Assembly (NCBI RefSeq): GCF_007750395.1
Contig: NZ_CP036281.1
Location: 4,487,001 to 4,551,000, forward strand
DNA length: 64,000 nucleotides
Origin: Polystyrenella longa
Lineage (GTDB): Bacteria > Planctomycetota > Planctomycetia > Planctomycetales > Planctomycetaceae
Reading direction: 5' to 3'
Shown one piece after another: positions 1 through 10,669 of this stretch (its first letter is position 1; the number at the start of each line of letters is the position of its first letter). A model generated the notes under the pieces. That model was not told the DNA's origin and did not search any database. It saw only the letters and a list, made by a program, of their open reading frames with translations. The translations under genes were made by a program, and so were the position numbers.

Positions 1-1839
1 GTCGTCTTCCTCGTCGTCGTCATCAAAGAAGCTGAAATCAATTTCATCATCTTCTTCAAGATTCAGGTCGTCGCCAGAATCGGTTGAGTCCGTAACAGCG
101 ATATCGTCATCATCTTCCAACGCATTCAGGAAGTTCTGAGCTGCCGATTCGTCATCGTCGTCGATGATCAAATCATCTTGCTCGTCGTCCAGAGCGATAA
201 TCGTCTCTGTTTTCTCCAGGTCGTTTTCGGCCTCGTCCAGGTTGATTTCGGCAATTGTTTCGAGTGAAGAAGAATCTTCCGCTTTCTCAGGATCGTAAGC
301 GGGAATTTCTGTACCTGTATCCTCGTCGTCATCTCCCCAGTCGAGATCATCCGCAGAGTCTTCGACGATTACGATTTCCTCGTCATCATCATCGTCATCG
401 TCCAGGCTGATCACGGCCGAGTCTTCGATAACGATTTCCTCATCGCTTTCTTCAAAGGCAATCGCATCAGAAGATTCTGACAGCACCACTGGTTCTTCGT
501 CCTCGTCCATTTCGGAGAGAAAGTCACCGGCAATATCTTCGTCGTCCGTATCAAGATCGAAAGCACTGGTGGAGGCGAGCACACTGTCGTCTAGCTGATC
601 GTCATCATCAGTATCGTCGTACCCTTCGATGACGAGGTCCTCTTCATCATCGTCAAACTCATCTTCAACTACCAGGGCACTGGCGGGCGAGTCTTCTTTG
701 ATGACCATTTCCTCTTCGAGGTCGAGGTCCATATCTTCGTCATCACTTAAATCAATCTCGTCGTCCAGGTCGATATCACTGGCCCCGAGAGCAACCGCGG
801 TATCGTCCGCTTCGTCGAGGGCGAAATCGATTTCTTCGGACTCATCGTCGTCGACTTCGGCGACAATTTCTTCGTCTTCTTCGATGACGATTTCGTCGTC
901 AGAAACCAAGTCATCCAAATCAAAATCGGAGGTTGCAGCCATGATGTCATCATCTTCGTCCATATCGACGACATCACTTTCTGAAACACTACCTTCAGCG
1001 ACACTATCGTGCAGTCCTGACAGTGTACTTTCCGAGTCGAGGCCCATATCGCTGATATCAAAGTCATCGGTGACTGCGACGGCATCGGCGGATCCCATTT
1101 CGGAATCATCGTCTAAATCGAGATTGTCTAACTCAACATCGCTGTTTTCGTCAACAACGGCGACCGGTTCATCGTCATCGTCCATAAAGTCATCAAGGTC
1201 GAAGTCGTCCGTCGCTGCAATCGTCGTGGAAGATTCGGTGACTTCAATCTCACCCGTCTCTTCAACATTGATGTCATCATCAATCCCAGGGCCTGTATAA
1301 GCTTCCAACGCATCCGCGGTTTCCGCGTCGTCGGAATCACCAACCATTAACTCGCTCGTTGAATCTGATACAATGATATCCGAGTCTTCGGCGAACGGAT
1401 CGTCGCTGTCGAAGTCATCTTGTCCCATTTGAACTTCGAAGTCATCGCCCGTCATGGTCTCACTGACCAGTACACCTGAGGTTTCCAAGTCACCATCGTC
1501 GAAGAAGTCTTCACCCAGCAAATCGGATTTCGATTCTTCTTCGACTGGCGGGGGTGCAGCAGCGGCATTACCAGAATCGGTTTCCTCGCCCATCTCTTCA
1601 CGAGCAGCGGCTTCTTCGATGGCGCGTTCTGCTTTTCGTTCTTTAATATGTTGATACAACAGGATAAACGGTGTGGCAATGATAGCGGCCGAACAGAGCA
1701 GCGCCAGCGCATTGGCAATCCAGATGGCTGTCCCCATGTTGCCACCGTAATTCACGATGGACATCGCCAGCACGAATGCAAAAATGCCCGCGGGAACCAC
1801 AGCCACTAGAGAGACCAACGTCGTCTGTAATTTATTCAC
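1..1839 (-). CDS. Asp/Glu-rich membrane-anchored protein (C-terminus beyond left edge)
   Basis: An open frame of 613 codons runs without a stop from a GTG at 1839 to the left edge. An in-frame TAA sits directly before the GTG and a GAGG lies about 7 nt upstream, so the N-terminus is complete. Residues about 5-30 and 34-58 form two hydrophobic segments, followed by a short basic/helical stretch (HIKERKAERAIEEAAAREE). From about residue 75 onward the protein is almost wholly Asp/Glu with Ser/Thr. It contains recurring FDLDD-type and EIVIEED-type units, for example near residues 180, 320 and 480. The likely topology is two membrane passes with a long disordered acidic domain. I recognise no family. 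The C-terminal end, which could hold a folded domain, lies outside the window. The open frame is certain; the function is unknown. Confidence 0.8.
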   Translation of the reverse strand, partial: MNKLQTTLVSLVAVVPAGIFAFVLAMSIVNYGGNMGTAIWIANALALLCSAAIIATPFILLYQHIKERKAERAIEEAAAREEMGEETDSGNAAAAPPPVEEESKSDLLGEDFFDDGDLETSGVLVSETMTGDDFEVQMGQDDFDSDDPFAEDSDIIVSDSTSELMVGDSDDAETADALEAYTGPGIDDDINVEETGEIEVTESSTTIAATDDFDLDDFMDDDDEPVAVVDENSDVELDNLDLDDDSEMGSADAVAVTDDFDISDMGLDSESTLSGLHDSVAEGSVSESDVVDMDEDDDIMAATSDFDLDDLVSDDEIVIEEDEEIVAEVDDDESEEIDFALDEADDTAVALGASDIDLDDEIDLSDDEDMDLDLEEEMVIKEDSPASALVVEDEFDDDEEDLVIEGYDDTDDDDQLDDSVLASTSAFDLDTDDEDIAGDFLSEMDEDEEPVVLSESSDAIAFEESDEEIVIEDSAVISLDDDDDDDEEIVIVEDSADDLDWGDDDEDTGTEIPAYDPEKAEDSSSLETIAEINLDEAENDLEKTETIIALDDEQDDLIIDDDDESAAQNFLNALEDDDDIAVTDSTDSGDDLNLEEDDEIDFSFFDDDDEEDD

Positions 1840-2183
1840 TTAAAAACCTCGCCTGTATCAGGTGCAGAGGGTGTCAATCCTGTTAGCAGTCCTTACCTTG
1901 ATATTCTATGACAGTAATCCTTACTTATGTCGTAATTTACCTATTCTCACTACAGTAGAACTCTTACGAACAGGGCAGGCAACCTGCATTTCATCGATTC
2001 GACCCAAAAAATAAGGGTTGTGACGGTTATCCATGAGAATTCAACCAGCGGAATTGGCAGATCTCCGCGACCGTTTCTGTTACGATGGAGGAGTCACCTG
2101 ACTTTCCCGCATTCAAGCGACGGTCGAACCGTTCTCAAACACAATAACCGATCACACGTTCACTTGGAGAAATTCTCTCACCC
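1840..2183. other. Intergenic region between divergent genes
   Basis: These 344 bases separate the minus-strand acidic protein from the plus-strand sugar isomerase, so promoters for both must lie here. I see no convincing gene, hairpin terminator or clear -35/-10 pair. Confidence 0.4.
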
Positions 2184-3005
2184 ATGAAACTCGGATTGAT
2201 CAACTCTGCCTGGGCTCAGGCGGGACGCGAAACCGCTTGGGGAATTGCCCAGACCCGCAATATCGGATTCGACTGCATCGACATCTTTGCCGATCCACTG
2301 GACATTTCCATTCAGGAACGCCGGTTAATCGCGTTAGAATGCCAGAAACAGGGCCTACCCATCGTTTCAATCTGTTGCGTAGCCACCGGCTTGATCGACC
2401 TGAATCCCTCTGTTCAGCAGTTTCACGTTGACCGCTGCGAGGCTTATCTGGACCTCTGCTATGAGTATCAGGCGGACAATCTGTTGCTCGTTCTGGGGGA
2501 GTATATCTGGAACAGGGAAGTCATTCCGCCAGACGAACAATGGAAGTGGGCCGTCGACAATTGCCGGGTCCTGGGTGCTTACGCGGAGCAGCTGGGTGTA
2601 AAAATTGCGTTAGAACTCGAACCATTTCCACTCTCGTTGTTGAACAACGTGGAGAACATGGTACGATTCCTCAACGATGTGGATCACCCCGCAGTGAATG
2701 CCAATATCGATATTTCGCATCTGCAACTGGCCGATGTAGCACCAAAAGAACTACAGCGCTTGAAGGGCCGGGCCATTCACGTTCATATATCGGACTGTGA
2801 TGGCAACGTGCATGGCGATCTGCCTCCGGGTCGGGGAGTGGTCAATTTTCTCCCTTATCTGGAAGAGATTGCCACGATGGATATCGAGGGAGCCATTTCT
2901 CTCGAACTCGAATACTCGCCCGAACCTGATAAAATCGTCGAATGGGTCACCGAAGCTTATCAGGAAACTGACCGGCTGTTGCAGCAGGTAGGACTACGCG
3001 ACTAA
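2184..3005 (+). CDS. Sugar phosphate isomerase/epimerase family protein (TIM barrel)
   Basis: The 273-residue protein has the xylose-isomerase-like TIM-barrel pattern (AP endonuclease family 2 superfamily). Likely metal-binding positions are the Glu in LELEPF, the Asp/His of NIDISH, the His pair in HVHISDCDG, and a C-terminal Glu in SLELEY. Members of this superfamily isomerise or epimerise sugars or related polyols with a divalent metal; the substrate cannot be told from sequence. No signal peptide is seen, so it should be cytoplasmic. It stands alone, 201 nt before sat on the same strand. The start is an ATG at 2184 with a purine stretch (GGAGA) somewhat far upstream. Confidence 0.8.
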   Translation: MKLGLINSAWAQAGRETAWGIAQTRNIGFDCIDIFADPLDISIQERRLIALECQKQGLPIVSICCVATGLIDLNPSVQQFHVDRCEAYLDLCYEYQADNLLLVLGEYIWNREVIPPDEQWKWAVDNCRVLGAYAEQLGVKIALELEPFPLSLLNNVENMVRFLNDVDHPAVNANIDISHLQLADVAPKELQRLKGRAIHVHISDCDGNVHGDLPPGRGVVNFLPYLEEIATMDIEGAISLELEYSPEPDKIVEWVTEAYQETDRLLQQVGLRD

Positions 3006-3206
3006 AATCGCTCCGCCTGAATCGCCCATACGAAGTATTCCACAGGAACTTTCTGCCTTGCAGAAAGTCTCCTCCCACCCGCCAGGGGGCTCTCACGACG
3101 AGGACTCCCTCCAACCTGTACATGATGTTACCAAGTCACTCGTCGTTCATTAGTAACGCCCCAAACTTACAGTCCTTAAATTAGTAACCGAGATAAGAAG
3201 AAAAAC

Positions 3207-4463
<1,257 letters not shown>

Positions 4464-4507
4464 GCTCCAGCCAATTTGATTTTGGCTGTTAAAAACATCA
4501 ACGACTC

Positions 4508-4534
4508 ATGCCCTGTTCACGCAGGGCATTTTTT
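4508..4534 (+). terminator. Rho-independent terminator of sat
   Basis: An 8-bp perfect stem (ATGCCCTG / CAGGGCAT) with a 6-nt loop is followed by a run of T residues, 45 nt after the sat stop codon. Confidence 0.85.
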
Positions 4535-4772
4535 ATGCGCCCTCCATATATCGAATGGAACGTGACGAGCCTGATTAATTAACCGAAGCCCTCATCGCAA
4601 CTTGTCTTACGGTCCAAATGGGACTCACACCGGTCGAGAGATATCAATCATGTCAATTGTAGGAATCCAGGGTTCATGTAAAACTAAAATCAGGGCAAAA
4701 ATAGGTCGGCTTCACGCTTGACCCTCCCGAACGATTTGACATAATGCGTGCAGTAACAATTTGTTATTTCTT

Positions 4773-5422
<650 letters not shown>

Positions 5423-6880
5423 ATGACTTCCGAAGAAGAAACGACCCCGACTGAAGGTGCTGTCGCCGAAAAGCCGAAACTCGATCTCGATGTCAAAATC
5501 GAGAATGCGGGACCTTGCCGTAAACACATCTCCGTCAAAATCAAACGAGATGATATTGATCTCGCTATCGACGAGTCGGTTAAGGAGTTATCCAATACCG
5601 CCGCAATCCCCGGTTTCCGCGTAGGCCACGTTCCTGCGGATCTCGTCCGTAAACGTTTCAAAACGGAACTGACTGACCAGGTCAAACAAAAATTACTCGT
5701 TGAAAGTCTGGAACAGATTTCGGAAGAGAACGAATTCGATCCGATTAACGAGCCCGATATCGATGTCGAAACTCTGGACATCCCCGAAGAGGGTGATTTC
5801 GAGTATGAATTCGACGTCGAAGTTCGTCCTGACTTCGATCTGCCGAACTACGAAGGTCTGAAAATCGAGCGACCCAACTGGGAAATCTCTGACGAAGACA
5901 TCAACGCTTTCATGAAACGATACGCCGAACAGTACGGCGAATCATCTGAAAAAGACGGCGAAGTCGCTGGAGGCGACACCATTGTCTGCTCTGTCGAATT
6001 CGCCAAAGAGGGTGAAGTCATCAACAAAATGACGGACCTTCGTCTGCAGGTTCGTTCGACGCTTCGCTTCCACGATGCCGAGCTGAAAGACTTCGAAAAA
6101 CTCGTCAGTGGCTCCAAAGCGGGCGACAAAGTCGAAACGGATATTAAAATATCCGACGAAGCGGAAAAAGTGGAACTGCGTGGCGAAACGCTGAAGGCAA
6201 CCTTCAAAATCACCAGCGTCCACCAGACCGAAACTCCCGATGTGGATGACGAACTGGCAACTCGCATTGGCTTCCCAGATATCGAAACCTTCCGCAAACA
6301 GGTTGCCGACACACTGGAACGCCAGCGAACTTACGAACAACGTCAGGCAACCCGCCGACAGGTTCTCGAGAAAATCACCGAATCCGCCGACTGGGACCTT
6401 CCTGAAAACCTCGTTCTCCGTCAGGTCGAAAACGCTCTGCGTCGAGAAATCCTCGAAATGCAGCAGGCTGGTTTCACCCGTCAGGAAATTCAGGCTCACG
6501 AGAATCAACTCCGTCAAAACGCACTGACTTCGACTCGTCAGGCTCTGAAAGAACACTTTGTTCTCGACCGGATCGCCACGCACGAAGACATCAACGTCGA
6601 GATGGCCGAGATCGACATGGAAATCCAGCTGATGGCGATGCAGTCGGGCGAAAATCCCCGTCGTGCTCGTTCTCGACTGGTTAAATCGGGGGCGATTGAA
6701 AACCTCGATGCTCAGATTCGTGAGCGTAAAGCGATCGACGTCATTTTGAGCAAAGCTGAGTTCGTCGACACCGACAAAAAACCGGATACAGACAACTCCA
6801 TCACCGCTGTGGCCCGTCCTATCGCAGGCACGATTGCTGACGCGGTTGAAGAGGAAGAAGCCGAAGGCGACGACGAATAA
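5423..6880 (+). CDS. tig: Trigger factor, ribosome-associated chaperone
   Basis: Trigger factor binds the ribosome at the exit tunnel and shields nascent chains. The 485-aa protein has the N-terminal ribosome-binding signature GFRVGHVP near residue 64. A central FKBP-like peptidyl-prolyl isomerase region covers about 150-245 and a long helical C-terminal domain follows. Compared with the 432-aa E. coli protein it has an acidic extension at the N-terminus (first about 18 residues) and a Glu/Asp-rich tail. A GAAGGA ribosome-binding site precedes the ATG. In many bacteria tig is followed by clpP and clpX; here a strong terminator and an unrelated lipase-like gene follow instead. Confidence 0.93.
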   Translation: MTSEEETTPTEGAVAEKPKLDLDVKIENAGPCRKHISVKIKRDDIDLAIDESVKELSNTAAIPGFRVGHVPADLVRKRFKTELTDQVKQKLLVESLEQISEENEFDPINEPDIDVETLDIPEEGDFEYEFDVEVRPDFDLPNYEGLKIERPNWEISDEDINAFMKRYAEQYGESSEKDGEVAGGDTIVCSVEFAKEGEVINKMTDLRLQVRSTLRFHDAELKDFEKLVSGSKAGDKVETDIKISDEAEKVELRGETLKATFKITSVHQTETPDVDDELATRIGFPDIETFRKQVADTLERQRTYEQRQATRRQVLEKITESADWDLPENLVLRQVENALRREILEMQQAGFTRQEIQAHENQLRQNALTSTRQALKEHFVLDRIATHEDINVEMAEIDMEIQLMAMQSGENPRRARSRLVKSGAIENLDAQIRERKAIDVILSKAEFVDTDKKPDTDNSITAVARPIAGTIADAVEEEEAEGDDE

Positions 6881-6907
6881 TCTCGTTGCTCGACTCTTAA
6901 ACCAACG

Positions 6908-6939
6908 AAACGACTGGAATTTATTCCAGTCGTTTTTTT
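6908..6939 (+). terminator. Rho-independent terminator of tig
   Basis: A 13-bp perfect stem (AAACGACTGGAAT / ATTCCAGTCGTTT) with a 2-nt apex is followed by a T run, 27 nt after the tig stop. Confidence 0.92.
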
Positions 6940-7176
6940 ATGCTTAGTTCTTGCCCAAGATAAGTGTGAGGGTGGAACAAAGGAACGCGTTTTTTAAAGC
7001 GTGATTGTTACCGGCAAAATTCGCCCTACTGAAATGGTTTACGCTAGAGCGCATTCCGGTTAACCGTAGCGTGTTCTGGCGGCGTAGCCTGCTGTATTTA
7101 AGGGCTTTTAGGGACCGATAGCCGCCACACTTATCCTGGACAGGATCTAGAGAGATTCATACCGTTGGGAGCAGAA
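6940..7176. other. Gap with inverted-repeat element
   Basis: No gene is seen. The stretch from about 7041 to 7146 is rich in dyads: the palindrome CGGTTAACCG (7057-7066), the pair TGGCGGC (7077-7083) and GCCGCCA (7121-7127) enclosing a 37-nt loop, and the short hairpin ATCCTG-GA-CAGGAT (7133-7146). This looks like a folded intergenic element or an interspersed repeat, but copy number cannot be judged from one window. Confidence 0.35.
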
Positions 7177-7210
7177 ATGAACAGGACGGCAAGATGATGA
7201 GGACGGAAAG
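7177..7210 (+). repeat. 17-nt tandem duplication of a start region
   Basis: Two 17-nt units (7177-7193 and 7194-7210) match at 14 positions, each beginning with ATG and containing AGGACGG. They are followed directly by the ATG of the hydrolase gene. Because 17 is not a multiple of three, the units create two 6-codon reading frames (7177-7197 and 7194-7214). Each ends in an ATGA overlap with the next start. Confidence 0.7.
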
Positions 7211-8095
7211 ATGAAAATTGACATCTACCCGGTCGAGTCCTTCGACGGCACAAAGTTGCTGGTGCGGCATTTTCACGCCGTCTCTGAACTAACCCGTCGA
7301 ACGCTTCTCTTCACTCACGGACTTTCCGAACATGGAGGACGCTATGAACACTTTGGTATGCACTTCGCCCTTCAGGGCTGGAATGTCATCATCCACGACT
7401 TACGGGGGCACGGACAATCCGAAGGTCCTCGAATGCATGTCGATCGCTTTGACAACTTCTGTTCTGACCTGCACGCCATTCGCCAGCATTTCAAACTGGC
7501 CCCCGAACATTTAACCATGATCGGCCATAGTCTGGGGGGGTTAATTACCGCTCGGGATGCTCAAATTCACACACAGGCCAGTCAACGGATGATTCTGCTC
7601 TCCCCATTCCTGGGGATGGTCCGTAAACCACCCGTGTGGAAATGGTACATGGGAAAGCTACTTTATCATCTAGCTCCCCGAACTCTCTTCGCGACAGAAA
7701 TCAAACCCACCGAAACGACCAGCAACCCCGCAGCGGCTGCGCGGCGAGCCTACGACCCGTTAAGTAGTGAAAGCATCAGCGCAGGACTCTTCTTTGAATG
7801 TCAGCAAGCACTGCACGACGTCTGGGTGAAAGCCGATCGCATTCAAGTGCCGACTCTCTTATATCAGGCTGAGAACGACTCTCTCGTCAATGCAGAATCT
7901 GCGATGAGTTGGCTGTCTATGATTAACGAGATGGGTCGTGTCCCATGCGAGGGCAAACTTTTCGCGGGTCATAAGCATGAACTTCTGAACGAAGCCGATT
8001 GGGAACAGACCTGCAACTCGATCCAAAGTTGGATCGAGTTGCCTCTCGATGATCCGCTTAAGCAGGTAGCTCCTACTCAACCGACGGTATCCTGA
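7211..8095 (+). CDS. Alpha/beta hydrolase, monoacylglycerol lipase/lysophospholipase-like
   Basis: The 294-aa protein belongs to the alpha/beta-hydrolase group that contains monoacylglycerol lipases and lysophospholipases (Hydrolase_4). It shows the oxyanion-hole motif HGLSEHGGRYEH near 36-47, the nucleophile elbow GHSLGG with Ser107, the acid Asp223 in ENDSLV, and catalytic His256 in GHKHELL. No signal peptide or membrane segment is present, so it is probably cytoplasmic and cleaves an ester bond of a lipid. Other esterase substrates are possible. The start at 7211 carries AGGACGG upstream and is the third ATG in a 17-nt-spaced tandem array. It converges with the protease gene on the minus strand, with a 14-nt gap. 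Confidence 0.85.
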   Translation: MKIDIYPVESFDGTKLLVRHFHAVSELTRRTLLFTHGLSEHGGRYEHFGMHFALQGWNVIIHDLRGHGQSEGPRMHVDRFDNFCSDLHAIRQHFKLAPEHLTMIGHSLGGLITARDAQIHTQASQRMILLSPFLGMVRKPPVWKWYMGKLLYHLAPRTLFATEIKPTETTSNPAAAARRAYDPLSSESISAGLFFECQQALHDVWVKADRIQVPTLLYQAENDSLVNAESAMSWLSMINEMGRVPCEGKLFAGHKHELLNEADWEQTCNSIQSWIELPLDDPLKQVAPTQPTVS

Positions 8096-8109
8096 ATCCT
8101 TCAATCAGC

Positions 8110-9912
8110 CTATTGACCAAAGTTCTGCTTCGACCAGGGAGAATTTTTCATTACTGGGGCATCAGCAAAAGGATTGTTTGTATCCAATGCTGGTAAATAA
8201 CGATCCTGAGGGAGGGCAGTTGTCTGCGGAGCAGCCTGTGTCAGATCTCCAGTTGAGGGAAGATTCTGAGCGCCTGAGGTAAAAGGATTGTTCATTGCGG
8301 GAACATTCTGCACTGCGGGGACATTTTGCACTGCGGGGACCTGATGCATCGCGGGAATCTTGGTTGGTTGTGGATTGTGGTTCAAGTAATTAATCAGTTT
8401 CGGAGTCGCCTTGTTAATTAATACAATTCGAGGTTCCGCGTTGGGATCGCCATTGGGGCGAACCAGGCAAATGATCTCGGAGTTTCCGGATTGAGCCAAG
8501 GCTTGCTGCAACAGTTCCATCTCCCGGGACCCGGGCTGTGGCATCGTGTTCGCGACATTCGCATTGGGCTGAGATCCCTCGGCCAGATTCCCAAACGGAT
8601 CGCCCCCCCTCATTTGTTGCGAAGGCAAATTCTCTTCCAACGAAGGAAAGCTGGAAGGTGCGGGTGTATCGGCAATCACGCTTTCCGTTTCAATTGTTGC
8701 GGGATGCAGGAACGAAACCTGAGATTGGTCAAGGAATCGATAGATAGGCTTCAAGCTTGTGTAGATGCCCCGTTGATCTTCCGGTTGGGCACAGATACAG
8801 ACACCCACCAATTCTCCTCCCGAAGTAAACAGTCCGCCACCAGAACGTCCCCGCTCGGGTACGGTCGTGCATTCAATCGTGTCTGGACCTTCATAGCGGT
8901 TCAACTGTGTGACTTCCATTTTAATCTGAGTTGGCAGTTCGCCACCACCACAGCCAATACTGCAAACTTCTTCCTGTGGAACCGGCAGGCTGGTTAGAGA
9001 AGCTACAGGTGATGTGGGAAACTCATAATTAAACTGGAGATAAAGCAATCCAAGGTCGACTGCTTCCGCGTCGTAGTTAACCAGCTTCGCTTTGAGAGTG
9101 CGTGGTTTCCCTTGGTAAAACACGTCAACTTCGACTTCTTCTCCCTGCTTCAAACCACGGAAGATATGACCGCAGGAGAGAATATATGTTTTCTGATTAG
9201 AGCTGGAGATAATGGTACCAGTTCCAAAGTTGACTCCCCCTCCATCGCTAACTCGAATTCGTACAGTTGAGATCGCCCCTTGTGAAAAATCGACAGCAGT
9301 CTCGGTGGCTGCCAGGTCCGATTCCGGACGAACAGCCTGAGCAGTGACGGAGGCCGGTTTTTCCTTGGCACCTAAACCAAAGGATCCAAAATCAAACGCG
9401 TTGTTAGACTCTTCATTCACAACAAACTTGATTTCGTGTCCTGCTGAATTTCCAGATGAAGAAGTCGCCCCATCAAGAGATCGCTTTTCACCGTTCACTT
9501 CTGCGAGTGCTTTGTACTTTTGCAGATTATTATCACGCGCGGTCGTTGCTGTGGCCAGCATTTCCTGCAATGTCTGCTGAAACCCTTCCCCGCTGTAATA
9601 CAGTTGTCGTTGTTTGATTTTGCCGTCGACCAGCAGGACGAAGCAAGGCAGAGCATTTACGCCCATTCTGTTCATCAGGCCTGAGTTCTTGTCGGCGTCG
9701 ACCTTCTGGATTGGATATCCATCTCGAACCAGTTTGGAAACCATCGGTGCGATTTTGCGACAAGGTCCACACCAGGTGGCGGAAAATTCGAGGACAATAT
9801 TCCTACGTTCCATCTTGTCGATGACATCGTCTTCGATAGCGTAGAGAGAAGTCGTACAGAGTCCGATAATGAGGGTCGAGACAAGAATCCGTTGAGCTTT
9901 AATGGCTGGCAC
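8110..9912 (-). CDS. Exported thioredoxin-trypsin fusion protein
   Basis: The 600-aa product starts with a signal peptide (about residues 1-25, ending in TSLYA). A thioredoxin domain with the active site WCGPC (Cys48, Cys51) and the cis-Pro motif ALPC follows. A trypsin-like domain covers about 205-410 with a likely triad His249 (SCGHIF), Asp286 (AVDLGLL) and Ser357 (GRSGGGL). The tail is low-complexity, with VPAVQN repeats near 545-560 and many Pro/Gln/Asn. It probably acts outside the cytoplasm on disulfide-bonded or misfolded proteins; the pairing is an inference. The start is a GTG: an in-frame TGA lies 18 nt upstream, and the next in-frame Met (residue 34) would lose the signal peptide. 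Confidence 0.85.
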   Translation of the reverse strand: MPAIKAQRILVSTLIIGLCTTSLYAIEDDVIDKMERRNIVLEFSATWCGPCRKIAPMVSKLVRDGYPIQKVDADKNSGLMNRMGVNALPCFVLLVDGKIKQRQLYYSGEGFQQTLQEMLATATTARDNNLQKYKALAEVNGEKRSLDGATSSSGNSAGHEIKFVVNEESNNAFDFGSFGLGAKEKPASVTAQAVRPESDLAATETAVDFSQGAISTVRIRVSDGGGVNFGTGTIISSSNQKTYILSCGHIFRGLKQGEEVEVDVFYQGKPRTLKAKLVNYDAEAVDLGLLYLQFNYEFPTSPVASLTSLPVPQEEVCSIGCGGGELPTQIKMEVTQLNRYEGPDTIECTTVPERGRSGGGLFTSGGELVGVCICAQPEDQRGIYTSLKPIYRFLDQSQVSFLHPATIETESVIADTPAPSSFPSLEENLPSQQMRGGDPFGNLAEGSQPNANVANTMPQPGSREMELLQQALAQSGNSEIICLVRPNGDPNAEPRIVLINKATPKLINYLNHNPQPTKIPAMHQVPAVQNVPAVQNVPAMNNPFTSGAQNLPSTGDLTQAAPQTTALPQDRYLPALDTNNPFADAPVMKNSPWSKQNFGQ

Positions 9913-10669
9913 TCCCTTTGTCGTGGTGAATCAGAAGCGTCATGGCTTCGTCTCACCGAATCTGAGGGGACAGTGGGAGCAGAGAAAGTCTCAGACAAAA
10001 AGCGGGCAGCAAAATATCAGCCGTCCTCAACCGGGCAGGCTGAGAATCAGGACAAACTGTTTGGCTTCCGTGCCTTCATTGTAAGATTGACAAAAAACTA
10101 TTGCCAATTTTACAAAAACACCTCAGGAATTTGTGGGTGGGCTACTGAGGTGCTTGTTGAGCAATCCATGCTCCGATCACTGCGATCGTCTGTGTTATTA
10201 GGGTTTTGAATGAATTCAAATCCATTGAATCCATCCGACTTGAGGAGAAAAATCATTTTTCTCTCAATTACCAAACAAAAACTGCAGATGCCGTGCCAGA
10301 TCTTCTCTAATTTTGCCTGTTTTTCAACTATTAAAGAGAGACTGACAATATGAACAGATAGTCGGGCAAGTTATTCCCGATTTAGAAAAAACGACGCTCA
10401 TCTCCAGAGAGGTTGTGTACCTCACGGCTTCGGGCGGACTATAATAGATAACTTGAGCTCGCTTTCCGCCGCATATTCTCGGTCAATTGCCGAACTGGTC
10501 GCAAGAAAGAGCTCGACCATCCTCCTACGCCAATTCTCCATCAGGCTTGGCACTCGAGTACTGACGATTTTCACGAAGATGCCATACTGTCTTTTTGAAT
10601 AGATATCTGGCACAGTTTCAATCGTTAGTGGCTCCCTTCCTACCCCGAACCATCCGACGAGACGTCTGC
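9913..10669. other. Intergenic region between divergent genes
   Basis: These 757 bases separate the minus-strand thioredoxin-protease from the plus-strand ResB-like gene. Short open frames occur on both strands, but none has a family resemblance or good start signal. A perfect 19-nt palindrome (GAGAAAAAT-C-ATTTTTCTC, 10245-10263) could be a protein-binding site. The region 10595-10669 is open in frame with the downstream gene from a TTG, so a 25-residue longer product is possible. Confidence 0.4.

Noticed and set aside
629-1300. Ser-rich 223-codon frame on the plus strand
   Set aside because: It is the complement of the Asp/Glu codons of the minus-strand acidic protein; the composition is an artefact of GAC/GAT/GAA read in reverse.
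5942-6583. 213-codon frame antisense to tig
   Set aside because: It is a shadow of trigger factor codon usage.
9892-10209. 105-codon plus-strand frame in the divergent intergenic region
   Set aside because: It overlaps the start of the thioredoxin-protease gene and has no family resemblance or ribosome-binding site.
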